Positions 8,644 to 16,222 of a DNA stretch of 18,086 nt are shown here, piece after piece (position 1 is the first letter of the stretch; the number at the start of each line of letters is the position of its first letter). A program made the translations under genes and the position numbers. Source of the DNA: JAKEGN01 sp964465665 (GTDB taxonomy: Bacteria > Pseudomonadota > Gammaproteobacteria > Steroidobacterales > Woeseiaceae); NCBI GenBank assembly GCA_964465665.1, contig CAYXKM010000038.1, positions 1 through 18,086 of the forward strand, in the 5' to 3' direction. The notes beneath the pieces are model-generated. The model saw nothing but the letters and a program-made list of their open reading frames with translations, ran no database searches and had not been told where the DNA came from.

Positions 8644-8662
8644 CGTTGCAGCTACTGCAGCG
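8644..8662. repeat. Imperfect inverted repeat, possible operator
   Basis: CGTTGCAG, a 3-base spacer and CTGCAGCG form a dyad with one mismatched pair. It lies between two divergent start codons (8548 on minus, 8723 on plus), immediately before a GATAAT sequence (8664-8669) that resembles a -10 box for the plus strand. A repressor site is possible, but nothing in the window identifies the protein. Confidence 0.3.
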
Positions 8663-8722
8663 TGATAATCTGCGCCACCCGAACGACCCTGCTTGCGATT
8701 CGCAGGCCGCTGCAACACATTC

Positions 8723-9116
8723 ATGGAAAAAGCACTACATCGCGATCTGTACATCGAGACCGACTGGTTAGCAAAGAACGTGAACGCATTTTTTCGAGGA
8801 GTGGAGCTGTATAGGCCAGAAAGAGGATTGGCACGCGTCAGGCGATTACCAGGCAATCTGGGTGCACCGCTATCCGTTCGCAGACTTGCGGAGCGCAAAA
8901 AGCATTGAATACGACGTCAATTCAAACTGGAAAGTGATTCTCGAGAACTACAACGATTGTTATCACTGAGCCGGGGTATATCCCGAGCTATGCAAGATCG
9001 TGCCGGAATTCCGCAAGAACAGCGGCGCCGGACTCCACTGGACGGGTGCAACGCGGCACGCATTCGCGACCGTTCGATACAGGGCATTACGCTCCGATGG
9101 AGGACATGAGTCTTGA
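8723..9116 (+). pseudogene. Decayed Rieske ring-hydroxylating oxygenase alpha subunit
   Basis: Joining two frames gives a recognisable but broken oxygenase alpha subunit. It opens with MEKALHRDLYIETDW (from 8723), then after a T-run shifts to EEWSCIGQKEDW and GDYQ. From 8891 onward it reads FADLRSAKSIEYD, NWKVILENYNDCYH and PELCKIVPEFRKN. Intact relatives have about 380-420 residues; about 130 codons remain. The expected Rieske [2Fe-2S] motif (CxH...CxxH) between GDYQ and FADL is absent, implying an internal deletion. A TGA at 8967-8969 stands just after the iron-binding YH, and the next expected His is Tyr (GVYPEL). The remnant ends without a proper C-terminal domain. The gene cannot make a working enzyme. 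It shares an intergenic region with the divergent FAD oxidoreductase, which may once have been a functional partner. The following 9117-9310 has no convincing gene. Confidence 0.82.
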
Positions 9117-9181
9117 TATCCGCCAGTATGTATCCGGCAGGCTTGGCATCGAAACCAACTGAGCGGCGGCCTGTACCAAAA

Positions 9182-9196
9182 AAATCGCCGCGATTT
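9182..9196. repeat. Short perfect dyad upstream of gmd
   Basis: AAATCG, CCG and CGATTT form a perfect 6-bp inverted repeat in the gap before gmd. It is followed by an AT-rich stretch (TTTAGTATACGATAG, 9194-9208) that could contain a -10 element. It may be a regulatory dyad or chance; no matching -35 hexamer is visible. Confidence 0.25.
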
Positions 9197-9310
9197 AGTA
9201 TACGATAGCGTCGGTCACACTAAAGCAGTCCAGGGCGCATAAACAGAACTGCCAAAACTCGGGCGTCTGGTGGATTGCGATCGTCGATGCTGCATTCCGG
9301 ACGAGAAAAC

Positions 9311-10414
9311 ATGTTGGCGAAAGATTCCTCTAGACGTGCGCTGATCACCGGGATTACCGGACAGGATGGGGCCTATCTCGCCGAGCTCCTCCTGGAAAAG
9401 GGGTACGAAGTTCACGGCATCAAGCGACGTGCGTCATCCTTCAATACAGAAAGAATTGACCACCTCTACCGCGACCCACACGAACCAGATCGGCGCATGA
9501 TCCTGCATTACGGCGACCTTACCGATGCAACAAACCTTATACGCGTCGTACAGGAAGTAAATCCGGACGAGATTTACAATCTTGCTGCGCAAAGCCATGT
9601 CGCCGTGTCTTTCGAAACCGCCGAATACACGGCGAATTCCGATGCTCTCGGGACGTTGCGCCTGCTTGAGGCCATCCGGATTTGCGGACTGGTGAAAAAG
9701 GCCCGCTTTTACCAGGCGTCCACTTCCGAGATGTATGGCAAGGTGGCAGAAACACCGCAAAACGAAACCACACCCTTCTATCCCCGATCACCGTACGGGG
9801 CGGCCAAAGTGTATGCGCATTGGATTACGGTGAACTACCGGGAGGCCTACCAGCTCTATGCCTGCAGCGGCATACTTTTCAATCACGAGTCTCCGGTTCG
9901 CGGGGAGACTTTCGTAACACGAAAAATCACGCGTGGCCTGTCGCGCATCGCCGCCGGACTCGACAAATGTCTGTATCTCGGCAATATCGACTCTCTGCGG
10001 GATTGGGGGCATGCACGCGATTACGTGCGCGCCCAGTGGCTGATGTTGCAGCAGCCCGAACCGGAGGATTTTGTTATTGCTACGGGTGAACAGCACTCGG
10101 TGCGCGAGTTTGTCGACTTGGCAGCGATGGAACTCGGAATGCGACTTGACTGGCATGGCAAAGGCATAGACGAATGCGGCGTGGATTCAGTGAGCGGCAG
10201 GACGGTCGTGCGCATTGATCCCAGGTATTTCCGGCCAACAGAGGTAGATACCCTGCTGGGCGATGCACGCAAGGCGCGGGCAAAACTGGGATGGAAGCCC
10301 GAAATCAGTTTCACAGAGCTCGTCCGGGAAATGGTTCAGCACGATCAGCAACTCGCCGGTCGAGATGCGCTGATAGCGCGCGAGGGTTTCGCGGCATACA
10401 GGCATCACGAATGA
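9311..10414 (+). CDS. gmd: GDP-mannose 4,6-dehydratase
   Basis: 367 residues from ATG 9311. The cytosolic enzyme converts GDP-D-mannose to GDP-4-keto-6-deoxy-D-mannose, using bound NADP. The extended-SDR features are present: the cofactor loop GITGQDG (residues 14-20), NLAAQSHV, the catalytic Thr/Glu region STSEMYG (about residues 137-143) and YGAAK (Tyr162, Lys166). NHESPVRGETFVTRKIT is a stretch characteristic of GMD. Full length and all key residues are intact. I chose ATG 9311 because it sits a typical distance before the Rossmann strand and has a GGACGAG-like sequence upstream; the frame is open from 9275 with two other ATGs. It overlaps fcl by 4 bp, so both steps to GDP-L-fucose are produced together. 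Confidence 0.96.
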   Translation: MLAKDSSRRALITGITGQDGAYLAELLLEKGYEVHGIKRRASSFNTERIDHLYRDPHEPDRRMILHYGDLTDATNLIRVVQEVNPDEIYNLAAQSHVAVSFETAEYTANSDALGTLRLLEAIRICGLVKKARFYQASTSEMYGKVAETPQNETTPFYPRSPYGAAKVYAHWITVNYREAYQLYACSGILFNHESPVRGETFVTRKITRGLSRIAAGLDKCLYLGNIDSLRDWGHARDYVRAQWLMLQQPEPEDFVIATGEQHSVREFVDLAAMELGMRLDWHGKGIDECGVDSVSGRTVVRIDPRYFRPTEVDTLLGDARKARAKLGWKPEISFTELVREMVQHDQQLAGRDALIAREGFAAYRHHE

Positions 10415-11352
10415 ATCCCGAAGCCTCAATATACGTCGCTGGCCATCATGGACTAGCGGGCTCCGCGATCTTGCGGGAACTGAAATCTCGCGGCTACCGA
10501 CGGCTGCTAACTCGTAGCCGAAGTGAGCTCGATCTTTGTAATACAGCGGCGGTTGAAGACTTTTTCACGAGTGAAAGGCCCGAGTACGTAATCCTGGCGG
10601 CGGCTAAAGTAGGTGGCATTTTGGCTAACGACACGTATCCCGGCGATTTTATTCGTGAAAATCTGCAAATACAGACCAACGTCATAGATGCTGCGTACAG
10701 GAACAAGACCAGAAAACTGTGTTTCCTGGGATCGAGCTGCATCTACCCACGAATGGCTGCGCAACCAATCAAAGAGACTTCGCTACTCACCGGGCCACTT
10801 GAGTCAACGAACGAATGGTATGCTGTCGCGAAGATCGCTGGCATCAAAATGTGTCAGGCATACAACAAGCAATACGGTTTCAACGCAATCTCCGTCATGC
10901 CGACCAATCTTTATGGACCAGGGGATAATTTCGATCTGGCGAACTGCCACGTACTGCCGGCATTATTGCGCAAATTTGATGACGCAAAACGACACAGCGA
11001 GATATCAGTAACTATCTGGGGCTCGGGGACTCCACGTCGTGAGTTTCTGTTTGTGGACGACTTGGCCGAAGCATGTTGCTTTTTGATGGAAAATTACGAT
11101 TCTTCCGAGATCATCAATGTCGGCGTCGGCGAAGACCTGACGGTTTCCCAGCTGGCGGAACAGATTCGCGAGATTGTCGGCTTCAGCGGTAACATCGTTT
11201 ACGACCGCAACAAGCCGGATGGTACGCCGAGGAAGCTGCTCGATGTGACCAGGCTTAAAGCGCTCGGCTGGCGACCGACGACCAGCCTTGCCGATGGCAT
11301 TCGCCGCACGTATGAATGGTATCGCGTGAACCGCGAGTCAATCGCCGGCTGA
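10411..11352 (+). CDS. fcl: GDP-L-fucose synthase
   Basis: 313 residues from ATG 10411, which overlaps the gmd stop (ATGA, 10411-10414). This cytosolic bifunctional epimerase/reductase turns the GMD product into GDP-L-fucose with NADPH. The cofactor motif GHHGLAGS is at residues 11-18. The SDR catalytic triad is visible as Ser108 in LGSSCIYPR and Tyr137/Lys141 in NEWYAVAK. MPTNLYGPGDNFD and GSGTPRREFLFVDDLA are family hallmarks. Length is normal (about 310-320). There is no independent ribosome-binding site of note, so translation is likely coupled to gmd. The reading frame is visibly more AT-rich than the flanking hydrolase genes, which fits the frequent lateral transfer of surface-sugar genes. 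No fucosyltransferase or mannose-activation gene is in the window. Confidence 0.96.
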   Translation: MNPEASIYVAGHHGLAGSAILRELKSRGYRRLLTRSRSELDLCNTAAVEDFFTSERPEYVILAAAKVGGILANDTYPGDFIRENLQIQTNVIDAAYRNKTRKLCFLGSSCIYPRMAAQPIKETSLLTGPLESTNEWYAVAKIAGIKMCQAYNKQYGFNAISVMPTNLYGPGDNFDLANCHVLPALLRKFDDAKRHSEISVTIWGSGTPRREFLFVDDLAEACCFLMENYDSSEIINVGVGEDLTVSQLAEQIREIVGFSGNIVYDRNKPDGTPRKLLDVTRLKALGWRPTTSLADGIRRTYEWYRVNRESIAG

Positions 11353-11473
11353 GAACCAGTCGCAATAATTTGGGTCAAAGCCGATAGGCTGTCCGGCAAC
11401 GCCGGCTCACTGTAAGTCAGCATTCGGTAACATGTCGCCCTTGGAACCGATATAGCAGATTGAAGTACAAGTT

Positions 11474-11869
11474 ATGCAAACCAAGTTGAAACGCGTGCCA
11501 GCCCTTGTTCTGTTTTGTCTTGCTGTTTCAAATGCAGGAAGCGCCGGCGTTGTTCGCGAGTTCTCCGGTACCGAGAGTGTGACCACCGCGGACTTCGAGG
11601 TCAGCGCACCGTGGATCCTCGACTGGCGGGTGAACGGGGATTTTCCTGCCATGCTCGGCTTCGAGGTGTCGATCATCGATGCAAAGACCGGCAAGCATGT
11701 CGGTCAGGTCGCGAAGATCACGGACCGCGCCGGTGATGGCGTAAGCCTGTTCGACAAGGGCGGGCGATACCGGCTGCGCATCAATTCAACTCTGGCACGC
11801 TGGTTCATAAGGATCGAGGAAATCAGCGCCGAGGACGCGAAACGGTATACGCCGAAAGACAGTCAATGA
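11474..11869 (+). CDS. Small secreted protein of unknown function
   Basis: 131 residues with a clear signal peptide (residues 1 to about 24: basic start, hydrophobic core, SNAGSA end). The mature part of about 107 residues is rich in beta-type segments (WILDWRVNGDF, LGFEVSIIDAKTG, GRYRLRIN, ARWFIRIEEI) and has no cysteine, no lipobox and no transmembrane segment. I do not recognise a family with confidence. The pattern of a short beta-sandwich with TW- or RW-type strands would suit a periplasmic binding or accessory protein. It lies 121 bp after fcl and 13 bp before the acyltransferase-like gene, so it is probably co-transcribed with the latter. No good Shine-Dalgarno sequence precedes the ATG. 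Confidence 0.72.
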   Translation: MQTKLKRVPALVLFCLAVSNAGSAGVVREFSGTESVTTADFEVSAPWILDWRVNGDFPAMLGFEVSIIDAKTGKHVGQVAKITDRAGDGVSLFDKGGRYRLRINSTLARWFIRIEEISAEDAKRYTPKDSQ

Positions 11870-11882
11870 ATCTCCGGCGGCA

Positions 11883-12899
11883 ATGAAAAGCGCCAGGCCG
11901 GACATCATCGAAGCGACCCTGAGATCGCCCTGCCTTTACCGTGGCGAGTTTCGTGCGATCGAGGATCCGTCTGACCGGCCGGCCCGACGTTTCGGCGGAC
12001 AGGGACTAAAGGACCTGCTGCAACCGGTACTTTACGGGTTCCTGAGGAATGCGCCGGTTGCGATTGCGCTGCTCCCGTTCCAACTGATTGTCGGCATTGC
12101 CAGGGGCTTTTACTGGTCCCGGCGCAATCCCTTGCGCCGGTCGTGCGAAGACATCTGCAAAATTGCCCGGGCGGCAGGATACCGGCACGAGCCGAAGGAA
12201 ATCTATCGGCATTACCTGGCAAACGTAATTGCGACCGCAAGGGCATACCACAAACTGCTTCGATCGGGGTCCCAAGTCGTTCTTGACCTGGTGGACGCCC
12301 GGGACATTCAGCGCGCACTTGTCGAAGACCCGCTCAATGACGGCAGGGCTTTCATCCTGTTCGGCGCACACAACCTGGCCGCGATCTACGGAAGTGTCGC
12401 ACTGGCGGCGTCGATGCCCTTGCTGATCATAATTCGAAATTCAAAGACCATCCGTCGAACGAGGCTCGCACTCGATGTGCTCGAGCGTCTCCAAGCGCGA
12501 ATACTGATGGTGCGCGGCGGTAACCCGTTCGAGATATCACGCGCCGTGTTTTCGGCGCTGGATGACAACCAGGTGCTGGCCGCTACTGTCGATAACGTCG
12601 ATCCGGGGTTTGGTGTGAAAGTAAAGATCTTCGGTGAAGAGGTCGAGTTCGCGCCGTGGGCGGCGCGAATAGCGGCCAAACGGCGGGTGCCGGTTGTACC
12701 GGTGTACTTTCACTCGGTGGGTGAGGGCGCGCGCGTGGTTTTTGGTGAGCCGCTGGTGACCGGCGACCCGGTCGCGGCAATCAGGCATTACGTCAGCTTT
12801 TTCGAGAAGAGCATTCTTCAGGATCCTGCAAGCTGGATATACCTGGTCGACCGAAAGTGGTGCCGCGTGCTTCGGCAAGCGGCAGTAAGCCTGGATTGA
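11883..12899 (+). CDS. LpxL/HtrB-like lysophospholipid acyltransferase family protein
   Basis: 338 residues. The central layout resembles the LPLAT/lauroyl acyltransferase family: an N-terminal hydrophobic segment (about residues 56-76, APVAIALLPFQLIVGIARGF), then HYLANVIATARAYH, the putative active-site region ILFGAHNLAAIYGS (His163), MVRGGNPFEISRAVFSALDDN, and the late PVVPVYFHS and DPASWIYLVDRKW segments. Family enzymes transfer fatty acyl chains to lipid A precursors or other lipids at the inner membrane and normally have an HX4(D/E) motif. Here His163 is followed by NLAAI with no acid, so activity is uncertain. It could be a diverged acyltransferase, or an inactive or differently catalysed relative. 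It follows the secreted small protein by 13 bp and converges with the DUF5916 gene only six bases away. Confidence 0.72.
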   Translation: MKSARPDIIEATLRSPCLYRGEFRAIEDPSDRPARRFGGQGLKDLLQPVLYGFLRNAPVAIALLPFQLIVGIARGFYWSRRNPLRRSCEDICKIARAAGYRHEPKEIYRHYLANVIATARAYHKLLRSGSQVVLDLVDARDIQRALVEDPLNDGRAFILFGAHNLAAIYGSVALAASMPLLIIIRNSKTIRRTRLALDVLERLQARILMVRGGNPFEISRAVFSALDDNQVLAATVDNVDPGFGVKVKIFGEEVEFAPWAARIAAKRRVPVVPVYFHSVGEGARVVFGEPLVTGDPVAAIRHYVSFFEKSILQDPASWIYLVDRKWCRVLRQAAVSLD

Positions 12900-12905
12900 C
12901 GCCGC

Positions 12906-15365
12906 TCACGATCCCAGCCGATAGCGCAGTTTTATAACCAACTGATCACCGAGCGGCGTACTCCAGGAGTCCTGGAACAGCGTTGCGAAATCATGCAGGC
13001 CAGTGAAACGCTGGTCGGCTTTCGTATAAACGATGAACAGGTCTGAAAGCGGCGCAATTTGCCAGCGATATCGCACCTGGAAGTTAAGCTGGGAAATGCT
13101 GAAGTCGTCGGTCGGCCCCGGGGGTTTTGGCACCTGCACCAGGTCGGTATCGTCCGTTGGCAGAACATAGAACTCGTTTTCCTCTGCCCGTACGCCGATC
13201 CATTGCAAAGCAATACGAAATTGCTGCCTCGCCGACGGAAAAATCTCGATACTGAATTCCGGTTGCCACTGTTCCGCGAGAAAGGTCGTAAAGTTCCGGT
13301 CCTCCTGGTGCAGCAACCAGCCATCGCGGTCCTGGTAGCTGGCCCACAGACTGACGTTTATATTCTGCCGCGGTCGCCAGGTTGCGCCTGCCGCGCCTTC
13401 CAGTGTGCGCCCGCCGACAAATTCTCCGCGATACGCCATCGTGCTGGTGAAAGAGACTGGCAACGATGTGTCGGTCGTGTAGGTGACGTCGAAATTGAGA
13501 CGTTCCGCCACGCCAAACGTGCCGTTGCCAAAGCTGTTGCGGTCGTCATAGCGCTCCGGAAACCACGCGATCGTGCCGGCAAACTTGTGCAGGTTGTTCA
13601 GTGTGAACGCGTATCCCGAAGCGATCGCGTTGTTGGTGCGATAACCTTCGCCATTCTCTTCATAGCGCAGGAACGGCGTCAGCTTGAAATCGCGAATGGC
13701 AGACAGCCCGGACTTGATCCACTCCATTCGATACCAGATGTCGGTATTGTCGTTGCGTGTCTGGAACCCGAAATCATTGACGTTCACTTTGTCATCGAAG
13801 ACAGTCAGTTCGATACCGTGCTTCAGGCCTTGCCGGGGTATGTAGGTCAGGTCCGCGGTCAGGCCATTGCCCTGACCGGTCTCGTCGCGATCGGAGTAGA
13901 CCAGTTGTCCGTCGAAGCGCCACTTGCCGCTGCTGCTGAGAAAGTGGCCATCGACAGCGTGCACGTAGGCATCGGCATCGGGATGCGCAACGACCGAGGT
14001 CAGGAACCCGAGACCGCGGTAAGCGGCGCCCCGGCTGTCCTCGTAAATGACGCGCAGCGTGCCAAAATCCTGGCCATCCTGCGTGTAGGCACTGCCTTCG
14101 GCAACGAAATCCGTTTCGTCTTCGGTGGCAGCGAGCAGGCCGTACCGAAACCCGCCGTATTGACCGGTCATTTTCGCCGCACCGAGAATATCGGCGACTT
14201 TCAATGCCTCGCGGGCATCCAGCGACACTCCGGGTGGAAGCGCCGGCGATCGGGGGCGGCCGCCGATGCGACGAGTATTGACGACCGTGAAGCGGCGGTC
14301 GCCGTCGGCGTCTGCGCGAGGTGTCGTGTCGAAAATTTCCTGCCCTTCCTGGAAGAACAGGCGCTTTTCGGGAAAAAAGGTCTCATTGGCCGTCAGGTTT
14401 ACCACGACGTCATCGGATTCGACGGAACCGAAATCCGGATTGGCTGTGGCGGTGAGCTGGAAATTGGTGGACGGCCGCCAGAATAGATCGAAACCGGCCT
14501 TGTAACGAACGTCATCGACCACCCGGTCGATTGTCGAAGACACGTATGGAAACACGCTCCACTGCTGGCGCGGATCGATGCCCTGCAGTTCGAGTGGCTG
14601 AAACGCGCTCATGAACCGGGACTGTGAGCTCGGCAGGGCAGGCCAACCCCAGATCTCGTTGCGGTGAGCAACCTGCCGCTGCATATAGAAACCGATGCGG
14701 CGCAAGTCCGTTTCCCTCGTCATCGCCATCTGCGACCAGGGTATGAACATTTCGGCGGACCAGCCGCGATCGGTTACCTGGGTTGCGCCGTACCACGCGC
14801 CGTCCCACTCTGCGCTGTAGAGCCGCTCGGGCAGGATGGTGCCGTCGCGCTGGCTGTCGCCGAGGGACACATTCATCCAGTAACCGTAACGTCCGCTGCC
14901 GGAGGTATCGAGCGTTACCGATACGTAGTCGCGGTTGACGTCGAAGTCATCCCGTGGGGTAAAGCGCCGTACCAGCGTATCGGCGGGCTGCTCCATGTCG
15001 ACGCCGATGTACAGGCCGAGTTCGGTATAAAGAATCCTGACGGCCGTCGCAAAGCGCGGTTCGGCGAGTGTGTCCGGCTCGAGGACACGCAGCGCGGTAA
15101 TGACCGGCAGTTTCGACCAGGCCGATTCGGCAAGATAGCCATCGACTTCGATTGCGACCTCATCGTGTACAAAGCGCGTCAACGGAATCGGCTCTGCTGC
15201 ACCGACAGTTATGCCGATTTCGGGCAATGCATCCTCGTCGGCATACGCCGTAAACGTCATCGCGAGCGCAAAGATGCCCCCCAACAGTTTCTGTCGCAAC
15301 ACTCCCCCCGGGATCGATGCAGTGAACTGGTTGCAGCGGAATCGGTCCTTTCCGTGTCGTGCCAC
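12906..15365 (-). CDS. DUF5916 outer-membrane barrel protein with CBM9-like domain
   Basis: Up to 819 residues. After a signal peptide (core LLGGIFALAMTF, ending AYA at about residue 42) comes a CBM9-like domain (about residues 66-255; EVDGYLAESAWS and GWSAEMFIPW are typical). DUF5916 follows (NPDFGSVESDDVVVNLTANETFFPEKRLFFQEG, with a gap-free run of family signature residues near 310-345), then a long beta-barrel-like C-terminal half with alternating aromatic strands. Such proteins are common in marine bacteria and are thought to sit in the outer membrane; their ligand is unknown. The start is uncertain. The longest frame begins at a GTG at 15365, which leaves an unusually long N-region before the signal peptide. 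A TTG at 15299, behind a GGGGGGAG run, gives a standard 21-residue signal peptide. It lies downstream of the AlaX gene on the same strand. Confidence 0.85.
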   Translation of the reverse strand: MARHGKDRFRCNQFTASIPGGVLRQKLLGGIFALAMTFTAYADEDALPEIGITVGAAEPIPLTRFVHDEVAIEVDGYLAESAWSKLPVITALRVLEPDTLAEPRFATAVRILYTELGLYIGVDMEQPADTLVRRFTPRDDFDVNRDYVSVTLDTSGSGRYGYWMNVSLGDSQRDGTILPERLYSAEWDGAWYGATQVTDRGWSAEMFIPWSQMAMTRETDLRRIGFYMQRQVAHRNEIWGWPALPSSQSRFMSAFQPLELQGIDPRQQWSVFPYVSSTIDRVVDDVRYKAGFDLFWRPSTNFQLTATANPDFGSVESDDVVVNLTANETFFPEKRLFFQEGQEIFDTTPRADADGDRRFTVVNTRRIGGRPRSPALPPGVSLDAREALKVADILGAAKMTGQYGGFRYGLLAATEDETDFVAEGSAYTQDGQDFGTLRVIYEDSRGAAYRGLGFLTSVVAHPDADAYVHAVDGHFLSSSGKWRFDGQLVYSDRDETGQGNGLTADLTYIPRQGLKHGIELTVFDDKVNVNDFGFQTRNDNTDIWYRMEWIKSGLSAIRDFKLTPFLRYEENGEGYRTNNAIASGYAFTLNNLHKFAGTIAWFPERYDDRNSFGNGTFGVAERLNFDVTYTTDTSLPVSFTSTMAYRGEFVGGRTLEGAAGATWRPRQNINVSLWASYQDRDGWLLHQEDRNFTTFLAEQWQPEFSIEIFPSARQQFRIALQWIGVRAEENEFYVLPTDDTDLVQVPKPPGPTDDFSISQLNFQVRYRWQIAPLSDLFIVYTKADQRFTGLHDFATLFQDSWSTPLGDQLVIKLRYRLGS

Positions 15366-15430
15366 GTTGGGGTTCCGACGCTGCTTGTTGTTGCGGGAAC
15401 CGTCAACGGTCCCGTGTGCCGCGAATACTA

Positions 15431-16129
15431 TCAGTCCAGCTCGATGTAAACGCGACGATTGTGTTTGCCCTTTTTTTCGACCTTGGCGAGCTGAATTCGT
15501 CCCACTTCCGCGGTCGAATTGAGATGGGTGCCGCCGCAGGGCTGCAAATCGACACCCTCGATTTCCAGTAATCGCACCGAGCCTGCGCCTTTGGGCGGCT
15601 GTACGGACAGGGTACGCACGAGCTCCGGTTGAGCAGCAAGTTCGGCATCGCTGATCCAGCGGCAGGACACGCGGTGATTGGCATCGACCAGGGCCTGCAA
15701 GCGCTTGTTCACCTCGTCCTTGTCGATCGTGTCTTCCATATCGAAGTCGAGACGACTTTTGTCGGCGGAAATATTTCCGCCGGTAACACCGTATCGCAGC
15801 ACCGAGCCGAGCAGGTGCAGGCCGGTGTGCATGCGCATGTGCCGATAGCGACGATCCCAGTCGATGCCGATCCTGACGCGGGTCCCCGCGGCGGGAAGGC
15901 GGCTGCCTGCGGCGACCAGGTGTTCTATCGCGCCGTCACTGCCGTACCGGGTGTCATCGACCCTCAGGCTGCCGCTATCCCAGCGGATTTGGCCGGTATC
16001 TCCCGGCTGCCCGCCACCCATCGGGTAAAACACGGTACGGTCGAGCACAACCGCGTTGCCCGCCGCACGTAAAACGACGGCGTCACACTCTTTCAGATAG
16101 GAGTCCTCCCGGAACAGGGATTCTGTCAT
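15431..16129 (-). CDS. AlaX-type alanyl-tRNA editing protein
   Basis: 232 residues, resembling the free-standing editing domain of alanyl-tRNA synthetase (AlaX-M class). It deacylates mischarged Ser- or Gly-tRNA(Ala) in the cytosol. The glycine-rich entry FYPMGGGQPGDTG (about residues 34-46) and the zinc site are intact: HTGLH (His101, His105) and CGGTH (Cys198, His202). No catalytic tRNA synthetase domain is attached, and length is normal for the group. The ATG at 16129 has a GGAG ribosome-binding site 8 bases upstream (16138-16141). The gene is divergent from dapF and upstream of the DUF5916 gene, with a 65-bp gap that holds only a short hairpin-like repeat around 15395-15413 without a T-tract. 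Confidence 0.93.
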   Translation of the reverse strand: MTESLFREDSYLKECDAVVLRAAGNAVVLDRTVFYPMGGGQPGDTGQIRWDSGSLRVDDTRYGSDGAIEHLVAAGSRLPAAGTRVRIGIDWDRRYRHMRMHTGLHLLGSVLRYGVTGGNISADKSRLDFDMEDTIDKDEVNKRLQALVDANHRVSCRWISDAELAAQPELVRTLSVQPPKGAGSVRLLEIEGVDLQPCGGTHLNSTAEVGRIQLAKVEKKGKHNRRVYIELD

Positions 16130-16190
16130 TATCTTTACTCCGGCCCCGGGCGATTGTTCTTACTGCATGGCTCAGGCAGCGATATTCTTA

Positions 16191-16196
16191 TATAAC
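16191..16196 (+). promoter_or_regulatory. Possible -10 element for dapF
   Basis: TATAAC, inside the AT-rich run TTATATAAC, lies 27 bases before the dapF start in the alaX-dapF divergent gap. No convincing -35 hexamer is seen at the normal distance, so it is a tentative call. Confidence 0.35.
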
Positions 16197-16222
16197 ACGC
16201 CCCACATTACCAATTCCCGCGC

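Noticed and set aside
8693..8908. 71-codon plus-strand frame as a real small gene
   Set aside because: Its first part belongs to the oxygenase remnant. After the T-run it is merely the shifted frame.
11393..11405. CCGGC-AAC-GCCGG hairpin after fcl as an intrinsic terminator
   Set aside because: The stem is only 5 bp and no T-tract follows, so termination is not supported.
13059..14486. 475-codon plus-strand open frame inside the DUF5916 gene
   Set aside because: High GC leaves long antisense frames open. The minus-strand protein has clear CBM9/DUF5916 features, and this frame has none.
15395..15413. Inverted repeat between alaX and the DUF5916 gene as a terminator
   Set aside because: The stem is bulged, with no T-run on either strand.
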